Part shown: one piece after another, positions 1 to 10,800 of the stretch
How positions within the stretch are numbered: the first letter of the stretch is position 1
Layout: every line of letters begins with the position of its first letter
DNA from: a virus
IMG/VR virus record: IMGVR_UViG_3300047564_001819
Location: 1-32,581 of that record
DNA: 32,581 nucleotides
Strand: one strand, 5' to 3'
The notes under the pieces: generated by a model
What the model saw: the letters and a program-made list of their open reading frames with translations, nothing else
What the model was told of the DNA's origin: nothing
Database searches by the model: none
Made by a program: the position numbers and the translations under genes

Positions 1-132
1 TTGTCCAATCGTGACTATGATGATGAAGACATGTATTTGGCATCTAATTATTTGGTGACAGAAGCAGCACATCCACTTATGTTTGAACTGGAAGTAGACG
101 ATCCAGAACTTTTACCTAAAGATGATTCATGA
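1..132 (+). CDS. 3' end of an unknown gene (partial)
   Basis: An open frame runs in from the left edge and stops with TGA at 130-132. The visible 43 residues are acidic (several Asp/Glu pairs) and match nothing I recognise. The stop overlaps the start of the cpeT-like gene by 11 bases, so the two are probably translated from one message. The true start lies outside the window. Confidence 0.6.
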   Translation: MSNRDYDDEDMYLASNYLVTEAAHPLMFELEVDDPELLPKDDS

Positions 133-622
133 ATTTCGTAATCGCTTAATTGGCACATTTGAGAACAAACGTCAAGCATTTCGTAATCCTTCTCGGTTTG
201 CGTATGTTAGAATTGTTCACAAGGATGTGGATGGATCTCTGATCTATGGCGAGCAAGCATACCACTATATGCTAAACTCTCCATATCGGAAGTTTGTCCT
301 AGAACCAGTTGAAGATAACGGAAGACTAGTAATTAAAAATTACTCAGTGATTGATCATAATCTTCCCATCACGAAAGATAATCTCTCCTATCGTGATGGT
401 TGTGACATCTATTTTAATCTAATTGATGATGTCTTTGTTGGATCCTCAGAAGGATGTAATTGCGTCGTGATGAGAGGAGGTAAGGAAACTTACTTCACAA
501 CAAAAGCACAGATTGGACCAAACTATTATCATGTTATTGATCGTGGTTTTGATCCAGTCAGCAAGAAACAAATCTGGGGAACTGAATATGGTCCCTTTGA
601 ATTTTCTAAACTCTCTATATAA
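122..622 (+). CDS. cpeT: CpeT/CpcT-type phycobiliprotein lyase
   Basis: 166 residues with the CpeT family pattern from end to end. Visible motifs are GTFENKRQAF near residue 11, EQAYHYMLNSPYR at 44-56, DGCD at 92-95, KETYFTT at 121-127, and DRGFDP followed by IWGTEYGPFEF at 140-161. Family members attach or chaperone bilin chromophores on phycobiliproteins, and shorter forms are known as auxiliary metabolic genes in marine cyanophages. At 166 residues this is shorter than typical cyanobacterial forms of about 200. It overlaps the preceding gene by 11 bases and is followed 20 bases later by an HNH gene. Identification is strong. Whether it attaches bilin or only binds it cannot be read from sequence. 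Confidence 0.9.
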   Translation: MIHEFRNRLIGTFENKRQAFRNPSRFAYVRIVHKDVDGSLIYGEQAYHYMLNSPYRKFVLEPVEDNGRLVIKNYSVIDHNLPITKDNLSYRDGCDIYFNLIDDVFVGSSEGCNCVVMRGGKETYFTTKAQIGPNYYHVIDRGFDPVSKKQIWGTEYGPFEFSKLSI

Positions 623-642
623 TTTGGAAGACGGTAAAAGTT

Positions 643-1113
643 ATGGACTACCCAGACCCGTATAAACCAGTTCTAGTATTGAATAGTTCTTACGAACCAA
701 TCAACATCACAAATTGGAAACGAGCAATCGTTCTACTTCTCAAAAATAAAGCACATATGCTCTCTAAGAGAGTTATCAGACTAGTTAATTACATTGCTCT
801 CCCTCTTAAAAAGATGAGAGTAACACAACCAACTCGTAAGATGATTTACCAACGAGATGACAACAAATGTCAGTATTGTGGATCAACCAGACATCTTACA
901 ATTGATCATGTAATTCCTAGATCTAAAGGTGGCGGGGATACGTGGGAAAACATGGTGGTTGCCTGTTCGTCATGTAATACGAAAAAAGGTGATAAATATC
1001 TTGAACAAACTGGTATGAAATTGGCGAAAAATCCTAGAGCACCCATCAACACCATGTTTTTATCTTTAGAAAAATCTAAGGATCCAGAGTGGACAGAATA
1101 CGTCTTCATGTGA
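643..1113 (+). CDS. HNH endonuclease
   Basis: 156 residues. The C-terminal half holds an HNH fold with zinc ligands: C76-x2-C79, the IDHV segment with D88/H89, the central N103 in WENMV, and C108-x2-C111. The N-terminal part (VLVLNSSYEPINITNWKRA, then a hydrophobic stretch) is the usual leader of free-standing HNH proteins of cyanobacteria and their phages. It lies just upstream of a tRNA cluster. It could be a homing-type nuclease or a housekeeping HNH protein; sequence does not decide. No intron is visible around it. Confidence 0.88.
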   Translation: MDYPDPYKPVLVLNSSYEPINITNWKRAIVLLLKNKAHMLSKRVIRLVNYIALPLKKMRVTQPTRKMIYQRDDNKCQYCGSTRHLTIDHVIPRSKGGGDTWENMVVACSSCNTKKGDKYLEQTGMKLAKNPRAPINTMFLSLEKSKDPEWTEYVFM

Positions 1114-1119
1114 TATAAT
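1090..1119 (+). promoter_or_regulatory. sigma70-like promoter before the tRNA cluster
   Basis: TGGACA (1090-1095) and a perfect TATAAT (1114-1119) are 18 bases apart. They overlap the 3' end of the HNH gene and precede tRNA-Thr by about 48 bases. The leader folds into a nested hairpin: AGAGGG 1123-1128 with CCCTCT 1156-1161, and inside it GTCC 1139-1142 with GGAC 1151-1154. It probably drives the tRNA transcript with host polymerase. Confidence 0.6.
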
Positions 1120-1166
1120 ATGAGAGGGAATACAAAAGGTCCGAATAGCAGGACGCCCTCTTTCTT

Positions 1167-1238
1167 GCCTAATTAGCTCAGTGGTAGAGCACTCGCCTTG
1201 TAAGCGAGCGGTCGTCAGTTCAAGTCTGACATTAGGCT
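1167..1238 (+). tRNA. tRNA-Thr (UGU)
   Basis: 72 bases, full cloverleaf. The acceptor stem GCCTAAT pairs with ATTAGGC, the D stem is GCTC/GAGC, the anticodon stem CTCGC/GCGAG has loop CTTGTAA, and the T stem is GTCAG/CTGAC with loop TTCAAGT. The anticodon TGT reads ACA codons. CCA is not encoded. Confidence 0.95.
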
Positions 1239-1419
1239 CTTGGTAGTCCTTAGCGATTAACCATGATCTCCAGATGCCATTTGGTAGTTTCCTTAGTCTG
1301 GGGTGATATAAAGGGTCAAACTACCTGTAGGAACCAAAACCTCTCCTTGGTCTTAGTATTCTGTGACCAAGTGAAGTAAAGAGGGGGGCTTAAGGTGATG
1401 CTCCCCCCTCCTACCACAA
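1239..1419 (+). other. Structured spacer between tRNA genes; possible small RNA
   Basis: 181 bases with no ORF but strong folding potential. GGTAGTTT (1283-1290) pairs with AAACTACC (1318-1325). CTTGGTC (1346-1352) pairs with GACCAAG (1365-1371). GAGGGGGG (1381-1388) pairs with CCCCCCTC (1403-1410), ending ten bases before tRNA-Ala. An imperfect direct repeat (TTGGTAGTCCTTAG at 1240-1253, TTGGTAGTTTCCTTAG at 1281-1296) gives AAACTACC two possible partners. There is no U-tract, so these are not classical terminators. It may be a processing leader, a small RNA or a decayed tRNA. Confidence 0.5.
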
Positions 1420-1492
1420 GGGGAATTAACTCAGTTGGTAGAGTATCTGCTTTGCAAGCAGGCTGTCAGCGGTTCAAGTCCGCTATTCTCCA
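1420..1492 (+). tRNA. tRNA-Ala (UGC)
   Basis: 73 bases. The acceptor stem GGGGAAT pairs with ATTCTCC and contains the G3:U70 wobble that is the classical alanine identity element. The D stem is ACTC/GAGT, the anticodon stem TCTGC/GCAGG has loop TTTGCAA (anticodon TGC), and the T stem is AGCGG/CCGCT with loop TTCAAGT. The discriminator is A and CCA is not encoded. Both anticodon and G3:U70 agree on Ala. Confidence 0.95.
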
Positions 1493-1540
1493 TGGGTAGT
1501 TTGCGCCGGAAAGATAAACCGGAATGCCGCTACCCTTTAA
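1493..1540 (+). other. Hairpin spacer between tRNA-Ala and tRNA-Asn
   Basis: GGGTAG (1494-1499) pairs with CTACCC (1530-1535), enclosing CCGG (1506-1509) paired with CCGG (1519-1522). This compact nested hairpin is followed by TTT and then directly by tRNA-Asn. It is likely a processing structure of a polycistronic tRNA precursor. Confidence 0.5.
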
Positions 1541-1612
1541 TCCTCTGTAGCTCAGCGGTAGAGCGAGCGGCTGTTAACCGCTTGGTCGCAAGTTCGATCC
1601 TTGCCGGGGGAG
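1541..1612 (+). tRNA. tRNA-Asn (GUU)
   Basis: 72 bases. The acceptor stem TCCTCTG pairs with CGGGGGA using two G-U pairs. The D stem is GCTC/GAGC, the anticodon stem AGCGG/CCGCT has loop CTGTTAA (anticodon GTT), and the T stem is GCAAG/CTTGC with loop TTCGATC. The discriminator is G, as usual for Asn. CCA is not encoded. Confidence 0.95.
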
Positions 1613-1628
1613 TTGTTAACAATTTATT

Positions 1629-1802
1629 ATGAAAATTAATCTTTGGTATTGCGAATCTTTTAAAGAATGGAGATGGACTTTAACTGATGATCATCGTCCT
1701 ATTGTAAAACAGGAATCTGGTAGCAGACCTTTTTTGAGAGACGCTATGAATGATATCGCAAACACTGTAGAATACATGATATCATCTCAGCAAAATATTT
1801 GA
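1629..1802 (+). CDS. Small hypothetical protein (57 aa)
   Basis: ATG at 1629 and TGA at 1800-1802 give 57 residues rich in Trp near the N-terminus (LWYCESFKEWRW), with a mixed helical C-terminal half. It fills the space between the tRNA cluster and the late promoter on the coding strand. No function recognised. It could be a chance frame, but the aromatic, ordered composition argues for a real gene. Confidence 0.55.
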   Translation: MKINLWYCESFKEWRWTLTDDHRPIVKQESGSRPFLRDAMNDIANTVEYMISSQQNI

Positions 1803-1808
1803 CACTGG

Positions 1809-1816
1809 TATAAATA
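1809..1816 (+). promoter_or_regulatory. T4-type late promoter TATAAATA
   Basis: A perfect TATAAATA lies 31 bases upstream of the giant virion gene. T4-like phages, including cyanophages, use this -10 box with the gp55 late sigma factor and no -35 element. It fits as the promoter of the structural block. Confidence 0.75.
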
Positions 1817-1847
1817 ACTCAGAAGAATTACCAGTAGCGCAATAATT

Positions 1848-4800
1848 ATGTCTCTTACAAGACTTGATAATCTGTATTCCAGCAAAACTGGAAAGTATCT
1901 GTATGTCTCTCCCGACGACTTTAACGCTACGGATACATTAGATAACAGAGGAAACTCACCACTCCGTCCATTCAAGACCATTCAAAGAGCATTCTTAGAA
2001 GTATCTCGCTTCTCATATCAGCCTGGTGCTAATAATGATCGTTTTGATCAATTCAGCATCATGCTTATGCCTGGTGATCACTATATTGATAATAGACCAG
2101 GACTAGTTAATTACAGTATCAATGGTAGTAATCAAAATAAAAATAGATATTACGATGCTGGTAATTTAATTGAATTAAACAGAGAATTTATTGCAAATGA
2201 AGCATATGCAAAGATGCTCAATGCAAATCCTGGATTTCTACCATCTACTGGAACCGTAGAAAATTTTATTAATAATGTTGCTGAAGTAATTGACTCGATC
2301 ATTTACAATATTAAATTTGGCGGCAACGATAAAACTTTTGATGCATCTTTAGTATATCAAGATAACGCCACTTTATTTCAAAATGAACAGGCAGAATTAT
2401 TAGAAATTTATGAAAATGCAGCTGAAATTGCTACCTCAATAATTAAGCAAGAAATTATTATAACGTTATATCAAACTACATACACACAATCTTTCGACCC
2501 ATCAATTTCTGTGGGACCATCTGAATCCGGAGCAACGACACCGGATATTCCTTATGGTCAATTAGAAACATGTGCTGATGTTACAAGTGATTTAAATACA
2601 TTATTTGATATTATTGCTTCTGGTATTAATCAAATTTTAGATTTAGGTGATCGCACAGAACCAGAAACTTTTGGTGAACTTCCTATCTTTAATTTTAACC
2701 AGGCAACTGGACAGTGGGAAGATAATTCCATCATAGATTTAAGAAGTCCAGACAATATCTATTGGAAGTTCAATGCTTCTACTGGTGGTGCAATTGTTCC
2801 TAGAGGTTGCTCACTGGTTGGATATGATCTTCGTAGAACTATTGTAAGACCACTCTATGTTCCTGATCCATCTGATGGAACACAAGAAAGAACATCAATA
2901 TTTAATTTAACTGGTGGTTGTTATATTTGGCAGTTTACAATTAAAGACGGAGACCTCTCTTCAAATTCTCCATTGTATGATTCTGCCGATAAAGTTGGTA
3001 AAGTATATTACCAAAAAGGAAATGTTACTAATTTAGCTGTTCCTGAATATTCACACCACAAAATCTGCATTATGGAATATGCAGAAAATTTTGAATTAGA
3101 TGCTTATTATAAAAAAGTTGCCGTTGCGTTTTCAAAATATCAACCAACTATTGATGATCCTGGTGAATTTGATGTATTGGTTCAGGAAAATAGAATTGTT
3201 GGACCTCTTTCGGATACAACTTTTATCGAAAGTATTAAACCAGTAGATACCAACTTAGGTGAACCCAATCAAAAATTAGTATTAAATGTAACAACTAAAG
3301 TTAATCATGGTTATTTTAAGGATCAGTATGTTGCAGTATTAAATCTTGGTTTAGACGAAGAGTTAAACGGCACATTTAAAGTAGCAAGCATTGATGCTAA
3401 TAATCCCAAAGTATTCACTTACGAAATTCCTGGAAAGGTAGCAGCTGGATTAGGACTTACAAATAATGCTGTATATACATCAGGTTCCTCACTCAATTCA
3501 AATGCTGTAGTTCAAGCTGAAATTGACTCTGTTGAATCTGCATCTCCATATGTATTCAACTGTTCGATTCGTTCGATCTGGGGTCTATGCGGTATGTGGG
3601 CAAATGGATCCAAGTCAACTGGATTTAGATCCATGGTTGTCGCTCAATATACTGGTGTATCCCTGCAGAAAGACGATAGAGCATTCATTCGCTACGATGA
3701 ATTTACTAACACTTGGAATCAAGCATCGTTAACAGATGCCTTTGCTTCTGTTCCTTATCATGCAAAGGGCGATTCTTACTGGAAGGATGAATGGAGAAAC
3801 TTCCACATTCGTGCTTCAGATGATGCATTCGTTCAGTGTGTGTCTGTGTTTGCTGTGGGATTCTTTGACCACTTCTTGATGGAATCTGGTGGCGACATGT
3901 CCATCACCAACTCCAACTCAAACTTCGGTAACACTTCACTTCACTCTGTAGGTCATAAAGGATACTCATTTAACCAGGATAAGGGTGGATATATTACTCA
4001 TATTATCCCACCTCAGCAAATTGTTGGTGGATATCGCCCTACTATTTTTGGTGATTCTATTAATTCAACTGAAATTCCATACTATCCAATTGATGTTCCA
4101 ACTTCAAACGATCCTGGTAATTTTACTCGTCTTTACTTAGGAACCAACGAAGCATATGATCCATCTAAAAAACCAGCCTCAACATTAAGTGGATACCGAC
4201 TTGGTGCTAGACCGGGAGAAAAATTATATGTTGAATTGGAACCAATTACTCCAGGTGGAAATAATTTATTTGAAGCAACTTTAACTCCAACAGGAATTGA
4301 AACGTATAATGTTTCTGTAAATTTCTTAAATCCTACTGGAATTACCATTAATCAGAGAGCACAGGATGCTTCTAATTTAATTGGATATAATAAACAATTC
4401 ATTCAAGATGAAGTGTATGGATATATTACCGCAAAATATCCCGATCTTTTGAATAATTCAAATATTGACATCCTTACATGTAAAAGAGATATTGGTTATT
4501 ATGTAGATGCTGTAGTTAAAGATTTGAGACTTGGGGGAAATGTTAATAGCGTTCAGACAGCAGAAGGATATTTTTCTGCAAATGAATTAATTTACATTGA
4601 AAATGAGTTAAGTGAAACAATTGATGCTCTTGGCGTAACAAAAGATTTTTGCCTCGCAGCAATGCGTAACTGGAATTACCTACTGACTGGATGCAAAACT
4701 GAAACAAGCAGTAGTATTATTGAAGTCCCATCAACAAAGGGATTAGTTGTTGGTATGAAGGTTACTTCATACTCTTCTTACGATTCATTAACTCAGACGG

Positions 4801-7800
4801 AACCAACTGGATCTCCAACTGCAACAATTCCACCCGGTTCTTATATTAGATCTATTATTGATGATACAAATATTGAAATTGGCGTAAAAGGATCTTATAA
4901 TTTTGGCGTGGATCCAGGTCAATATTTTAATCCATCCTCACAAACTAAGGTAGCAACACAGGAGTTAACTGGTGCAATTCTTTATTTTACATTAAGAGAC
5001 GAAACTGAATTTACATCATATCCAAATGGACCTGTTGCCGTAAGAGATGGTATTTTCTCAACTGAAAGAACTATCTATGATGATACTATCCCTAAAGATA
5101 CAGTTAATGTATTAAATAATGAAACTGAATACGACGACATTGAAACAATTATTGATGGATATTTTGTAGACATTACAAGTATTTTATCTTCAGATCCAGA
5201 AAATGCTGGTGTCGATAAAATTGAACCAACTACAGACTTCTCGGTTCTTTCTAGGAGAGCAACACTCTTCACTATAGTTGGTGGACAAGCTCACCAAATG
5301 GAAACAGGAACAGCTGTTCGTCTTTCTCCAAAACCTGCTCCAGGAACTAATCCAGATCCTAGAGTTATTCGCCTACCAAAAGGATTTAATACTAATACAA
5401 CATATTATGTAATTGCTCCAGGAAGAAAAACTTCTCCGGAAGATTTCTCAAGCACCACAATTTTCGATGGATCTGATCAACAGGTCTTCTTACTTGCAAC
5501 AACTTTAGAAAATGCAAAAGCAGGTAATTATATTTACTCTCCAGAAACTGATTCAATAAATCCTGATGTAGTAATTGAAGTAAACAAATATATTTTAGAT
5601 GCACAATATGATTTATATCAATATATAACTTCTGTATCTACAGATGCAGGAACTGGTGTATTAAAAACTTCAGTCTCACACTCATTTGATATTCCTTCTG
5701 ACTCTATTGATCCAATTGATCACCAAAAAGTATTCTTTAGACCAATTAATGGATCAAATTTACCTGTAAGAACTATTTCTGTTGCTGGTGTAACTACTCA
5801 AGTAACTTTAGATCCCCAAGATGAATTTTGGGTTAGATATTATAGTCCAAATGAATTTACAATTTATACATCATACGATGATTCCAAAAATGATGTAAAT
5901 CGTGTTGTTTTAAATGGAAATCTTACATTTTTAACATATTCAAATAAGAGATTTTCTCCACTGAGATTTGAACCAAAACCAACTAGTAATCAATCTGTCA
6001 GAAATTCAACTGGACAGTGGTATTTACGTTGTGTGGACGAAATTAGTGATGAAGATAATGAAAATACAAATCATATTTTGTATAGATTTAATTCTGGCAA
6101 TGTATATTCCGGACCAAATCCTGGAGAGGTCAGGACATCCGATACATTCTTTGAAAGAGTTAATGATGATAGAATTAAAGAAGATAGAATTTACAAACTT
6201 AGATATGTAATTCCAAAATATCTAGAGACAGTTAGAGATCCATTAAATGGATTTGTATTAAAAATCAGAACAGACAACAAACGAAGATTATTACCACAAA
6301 AAATTGTACTCAAACCAATTATTTCCGATAGTCACTTAGAGGAAGCTGGGTATTCTTCTTCGTCAATTGCCAAATTTTTAAATAATTCTGGCATAAATCC
6401 AGATTTTGATAATACAGATGAGCAAATTGGTTGGGATAGAAAAACATATGGGAGTATTATAGAACCTAAATATGATCCATATAGTAATCCAAAAGTTGTA
6501 GAGACTAAAAACGGAAAAATTGCTTTTACTATTCAATCAGCAAAAATTATTTCCCAAGATAATGGAAGCGGAACAAACTTTAGTTACTTAGAAGTTGTTG
6601 CTTTTGACCACACTATTTTAAATCAAGCAATTAAGAATGAAAAATTTACAATAGTTAAAATTGAACCCCCACAGGGTTCAGTTGGAATTTTCTCCGCAAA
6701 TGCCACTTCAAATACCAATGGAAATTTAATTCAATGGTCTGGGCATAGTTCTGGCACTGGTTATTTACACGGATATTTTACAACATCTGATAAACCATTT
6801 ACATCAAGTTCTGTAACTAATCAAGATCATTATTTAATAATTAAAAATATTACTGATGGTGAAATCAATTTCAGTAAAATAAATCAAACGACGTTTTTCC
6901 AGGGAGGTTCTACACCTCTTGGATCTACAGTGTTTGCAAAACTTCTAGCAAAACCAGATAGCGTGGGTGATGCAAATGGAAATAGTAAGTCATTAAAGAG
7001 TGATTATCTTTACTCCCTTAAAGGATCAAATGTATTCACTCTAGTGCCCGGCGACATTGTTTCCGATGACACTGGAGCAGAATTTTATATTGATAGTGTA
7101 GAAGATGTTGGAGAAATTGAAGATACATTCTACATTTTTGATATTGAAGAAATTAAGGAAAGAATTCCCGGACAACAAGATGGTATTTACTATCTAACTT
7201 GTCTGAAAGGAAATGTTTCTCCGTTCCCAACAGGTCCAGGTGTTGGAAATAATTTCAGAAACTTTAAATTCTCGCAACCAGTAGCATACATTTATCCACA
7301 AAATTACAAAGATGATCCTTTATGGTATGAAAAATTAGATTCTGATTATTATGGTGATGAAATTAATGATCCTCCAGCATCATACTCTGCTGCCGATAAT
7401 TATGTTCATGGATTAGTTACTGTTAACAACTCAAAATTCAGTTCCACGAAGGAAGCAGTAACATTTTTAGTTAATAGTCCAGCACTTAATGAATATGAAT
7501 ATGATGAATATGTTGATGTTGCTCCAGAATATTCTGTTGACGCTAGATTGAGGGCACAAGTTGGAAATGCTGAATCTGGATCTGAAGATAGACTCATTCC
7601 AATTAGAGGAACCTCGCTGTTTCCAACAGAAGAAAGACTCTATGTAGAACTTCGTAGACCATCTATTGCTCGTTCTGGAAACCACACCTTTGAGTATCTT
7701 GGATTTGGTCCTGGTAACTACTCAACTGGTTTCCCACTACGTCAGGAAGTTATTCTTACTGATAAGCAAGACTTCTATGCTCAGGCAAAGAGAGAGGATG

Positions 7801-10800
7801 GTGGTATCGTATTCTACACTGGATTAAACTCCAATGGAGACCTTTACATCGGTAACAAGAAGATTAATGGTATTACTGGTGAAGAATCATTCTTAGAATC
7901 TGCAGAATTAGTTGGATTTGGCGAAGAAGATGATGATCTTGGATCTGCTTTGGTAACTACGTTTACTTCACCAGTTACATTTAGAGAAAAAATTACTGTT
8001 AAAGGAACTGCGGATTTTTCACAACCAGTTACAATAAGAGTTCAACCAAATGATGCCAAAGAACCAGTTGCTGCTCTGTCAATTCTAAGTCTAGTTGATC
8101 CAAGTGTTCTTGGTGAAGATCCAACATTAGATAGAACTGCATTTCCGGATGAAAAATTAGGGGATATTCGTTTATCGAAAAATAGAATTAATTCTGCAAT
8201 ATTTGCAATTAATCCTAGAGGAAATGGTGCATCGGGAGCTTCTGGTCAAGATTATTCAATCAGGACTCACTATAATTTCCAGGAAAGTGGGGGATCTCCA
8301 TCAAATACAACTCCAGAGCAATCTCCGGAAATTTATTCACCTACAAATTTAAATTCAAATAAACTATTTTCAGATCAAGATGTTTATTATGGAAATACTG
8401 GAAATCAACCTATCCCCGGTGATATACTATTTAAAGGTAAAGAAGTAGGTAAATCCGGATCTTTAGGTTGGATTTATGCCAATACTTTTGAAATTATTCC
8501 AAATTCATTGATTCAAACTGTAGCAACTCCAAAAATTAATGATGCAACATTAAATTTAGAAGTTGGAACTGGTGGCGGAGAAGGATACACTGCAACTAAT
8601 CTGATTCGTTTAATCTGGTCTGTATCTGGTGGAGTTGGTGGATCTCCCATCACAAATAGAGAATTAAATCTATCATATGGTCTTACTTTAGATTCTATTA
8701 TTCGCACCATTAATGTTGATGGTCAAGAATTGGAACAAAGATTTAATGGAAGATTTACAATTCACGAAGATACTTGGGATATTGATGGCGAATTTATTGA
8801 TATTGAAGTCAATGGATTAGTTACATTTGATTTAGTAGAAAATTGGAATGCGGTTGGAATTGGACAGGGTGCTCAAGTATCTGTTACCAATTCAAACTGG
8901 AAAGAACTGGGAGTTATTGGTTCTGAATCAATTAGAACCTTTACTTCAACACTTGGAGATTATAGAGTAGGCATTAACACAGTTGCTAGATCACCTCATA
9001 GTGCCTACAGTAACTCTTATGTTGACTCGGCAACAACTGATCCTAGAGCAAATCTTGACGTTGTTGGTAATGTTTTTATTACTGGTAAGGCAGTTCCTGA
9101 TTATAGAAGTCAGTCTAATCCTTCTAATAGAGTTGCACAATCATTAAATAATGCATTTGTCCTTGGTTACAATTTCCTCAATTCTACTGATACTTTAATT
9201 TCGCAAAATGCTGCTACATTCAGAATAGCAACTACAGATGCAACAACACCTGGCACTACTTATCAAAGTGGCGGCAGAGTTGGAATCAACACTCAATTGA
9301 GCGACCTTGATAGAAATTTTGTAGTCAAAGGAAATGCTAGAATTACTGGAGACTTCTTATTTGAAAATGATATTGACATTAATGGAGGAGGTGGAACTAA
9401 CACTGCTGATGTAAGAACTAGTATTACTACTGGAACTTTCAATTTCATCTCAAATAGTGGATTTGTTGGAACAGCAAATCTTACAACTTGGGCAGAAGTA
9501 GTTAATTTTGCCAGCAGAGCTTCTACAATCGCAATTGGTAATGTTGAATCCACAACTCAGGTTATCAATATTGGTAATCTTGCTGCCACACAAACAATTG
9601 ATATTGGAAATACCTCGGATACATTCACTATTACGCTAGGAAACGCTAGCACAACTTCTGCAGTATCTAGAGTTAATATTGGTGGAGCATACAGCAGAAA
9701 TCAATCATTGAGCTTTACCACAATAAAGACAAAGCAAACCAATATTTGGGGAGATCTGTCAATTGGATTAAACAAAGCATTTAGTGATACATTAGATGTT
9801 ACTGGATCTGCTGGCACTGTTAATTTCTTTAGTAATTCTGGAGCAACCTCAACATTAAATTTTGCAACAAACGCAGCACTTGTTACTATGGGTGCTCAGG
9901 GTGGAACAACAACTATCCGCAATAGTTTGACGGTTGATGCAACTCTAAGTGTAAAAGGAAATTCTATAGTTGTTGGTGGAACAGCAGCATTTTCATTTAA
10001 TGCAACACGATCTAGATTGGGATCAACTCAGACAACACATACAGGAACACCATCCGGCATTCCTGCTGATAAAAATGTTGATTTTGTTATAATTACAACT
10101 ACTACAAATGTGTTGGATACTGCTGGTGCAGGAACTTGGGGAGGAACTTTCTTCCAGCAAGCAATTCCTACCTATACAGCAGATGATGGGACAGCACTTG
10201 CTGCTTTAACTGGAAATCAATACTATTTACCAATTGTTAATGCACCAGTTGGTATTTCGGAAGGAAATGATCTTTTAATTGATACTGCAGTTTCTGGTTC
10301 TAGTCACCCTGAAATTGTTAGAGTTTCTATAGGAGGATTGAGAAGAGTTAATGCTTCTCCATATTATCTTATTGTTGAGAGACAACCATACGGAACATTC
10401 TTACCTACAAGAACTGATCACCCAGACGCAACTACAATTAGAAAAGTAATTACGTCATTTGATAGCACTTGGTTAACTTCTAACGTTGACGGAACTGGAA
10501 CAACCGATGTAGTCTCTCTTGCTGAATTTGGTGGAGAACTATCACAAGGAAGTTACTTATTCCTGTCTAGAAATACTTCTGGAACTACAGGAGAAGCTAT
10601 ATTAGTTGGAGCATCCACATCAGCAATTAATAAAAAGTTTCAGGTTTATAACGGTGCAAACGTCTTAAAATTTGAAATTGATACAATTACTGGTGCTACC
10701 TTAATTAGTGATAATATTACTAATGGAGGATTGACGGTTTATGGACCAATTGATTTTAATGGATCTTTAAATGTTGACGGAAATGCAACATTTAATACGC

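Noticed and set aside
643-1113. HNH gene as an intron-encoded homing endonuclease
   Set aside because: No split gene or intron structure is visible on either side; the gene stands free with its own boundaries.
1381-1410. GAGGGGGG/CCCCCCTC stem as a rho-independent terminator
   Set aside because: The stem is followed by TACCACAAG and a tRNA, not a run of T; the loop is 14 bases.
1239-1419. A fourth tRNA gene or a group I intron between tRNA-Thr and tRNA-Asn
   Set aside because: No cloverleaf with a T-arm consensus could be formed in the spacer, and neither flanking tRNA is interrupted.
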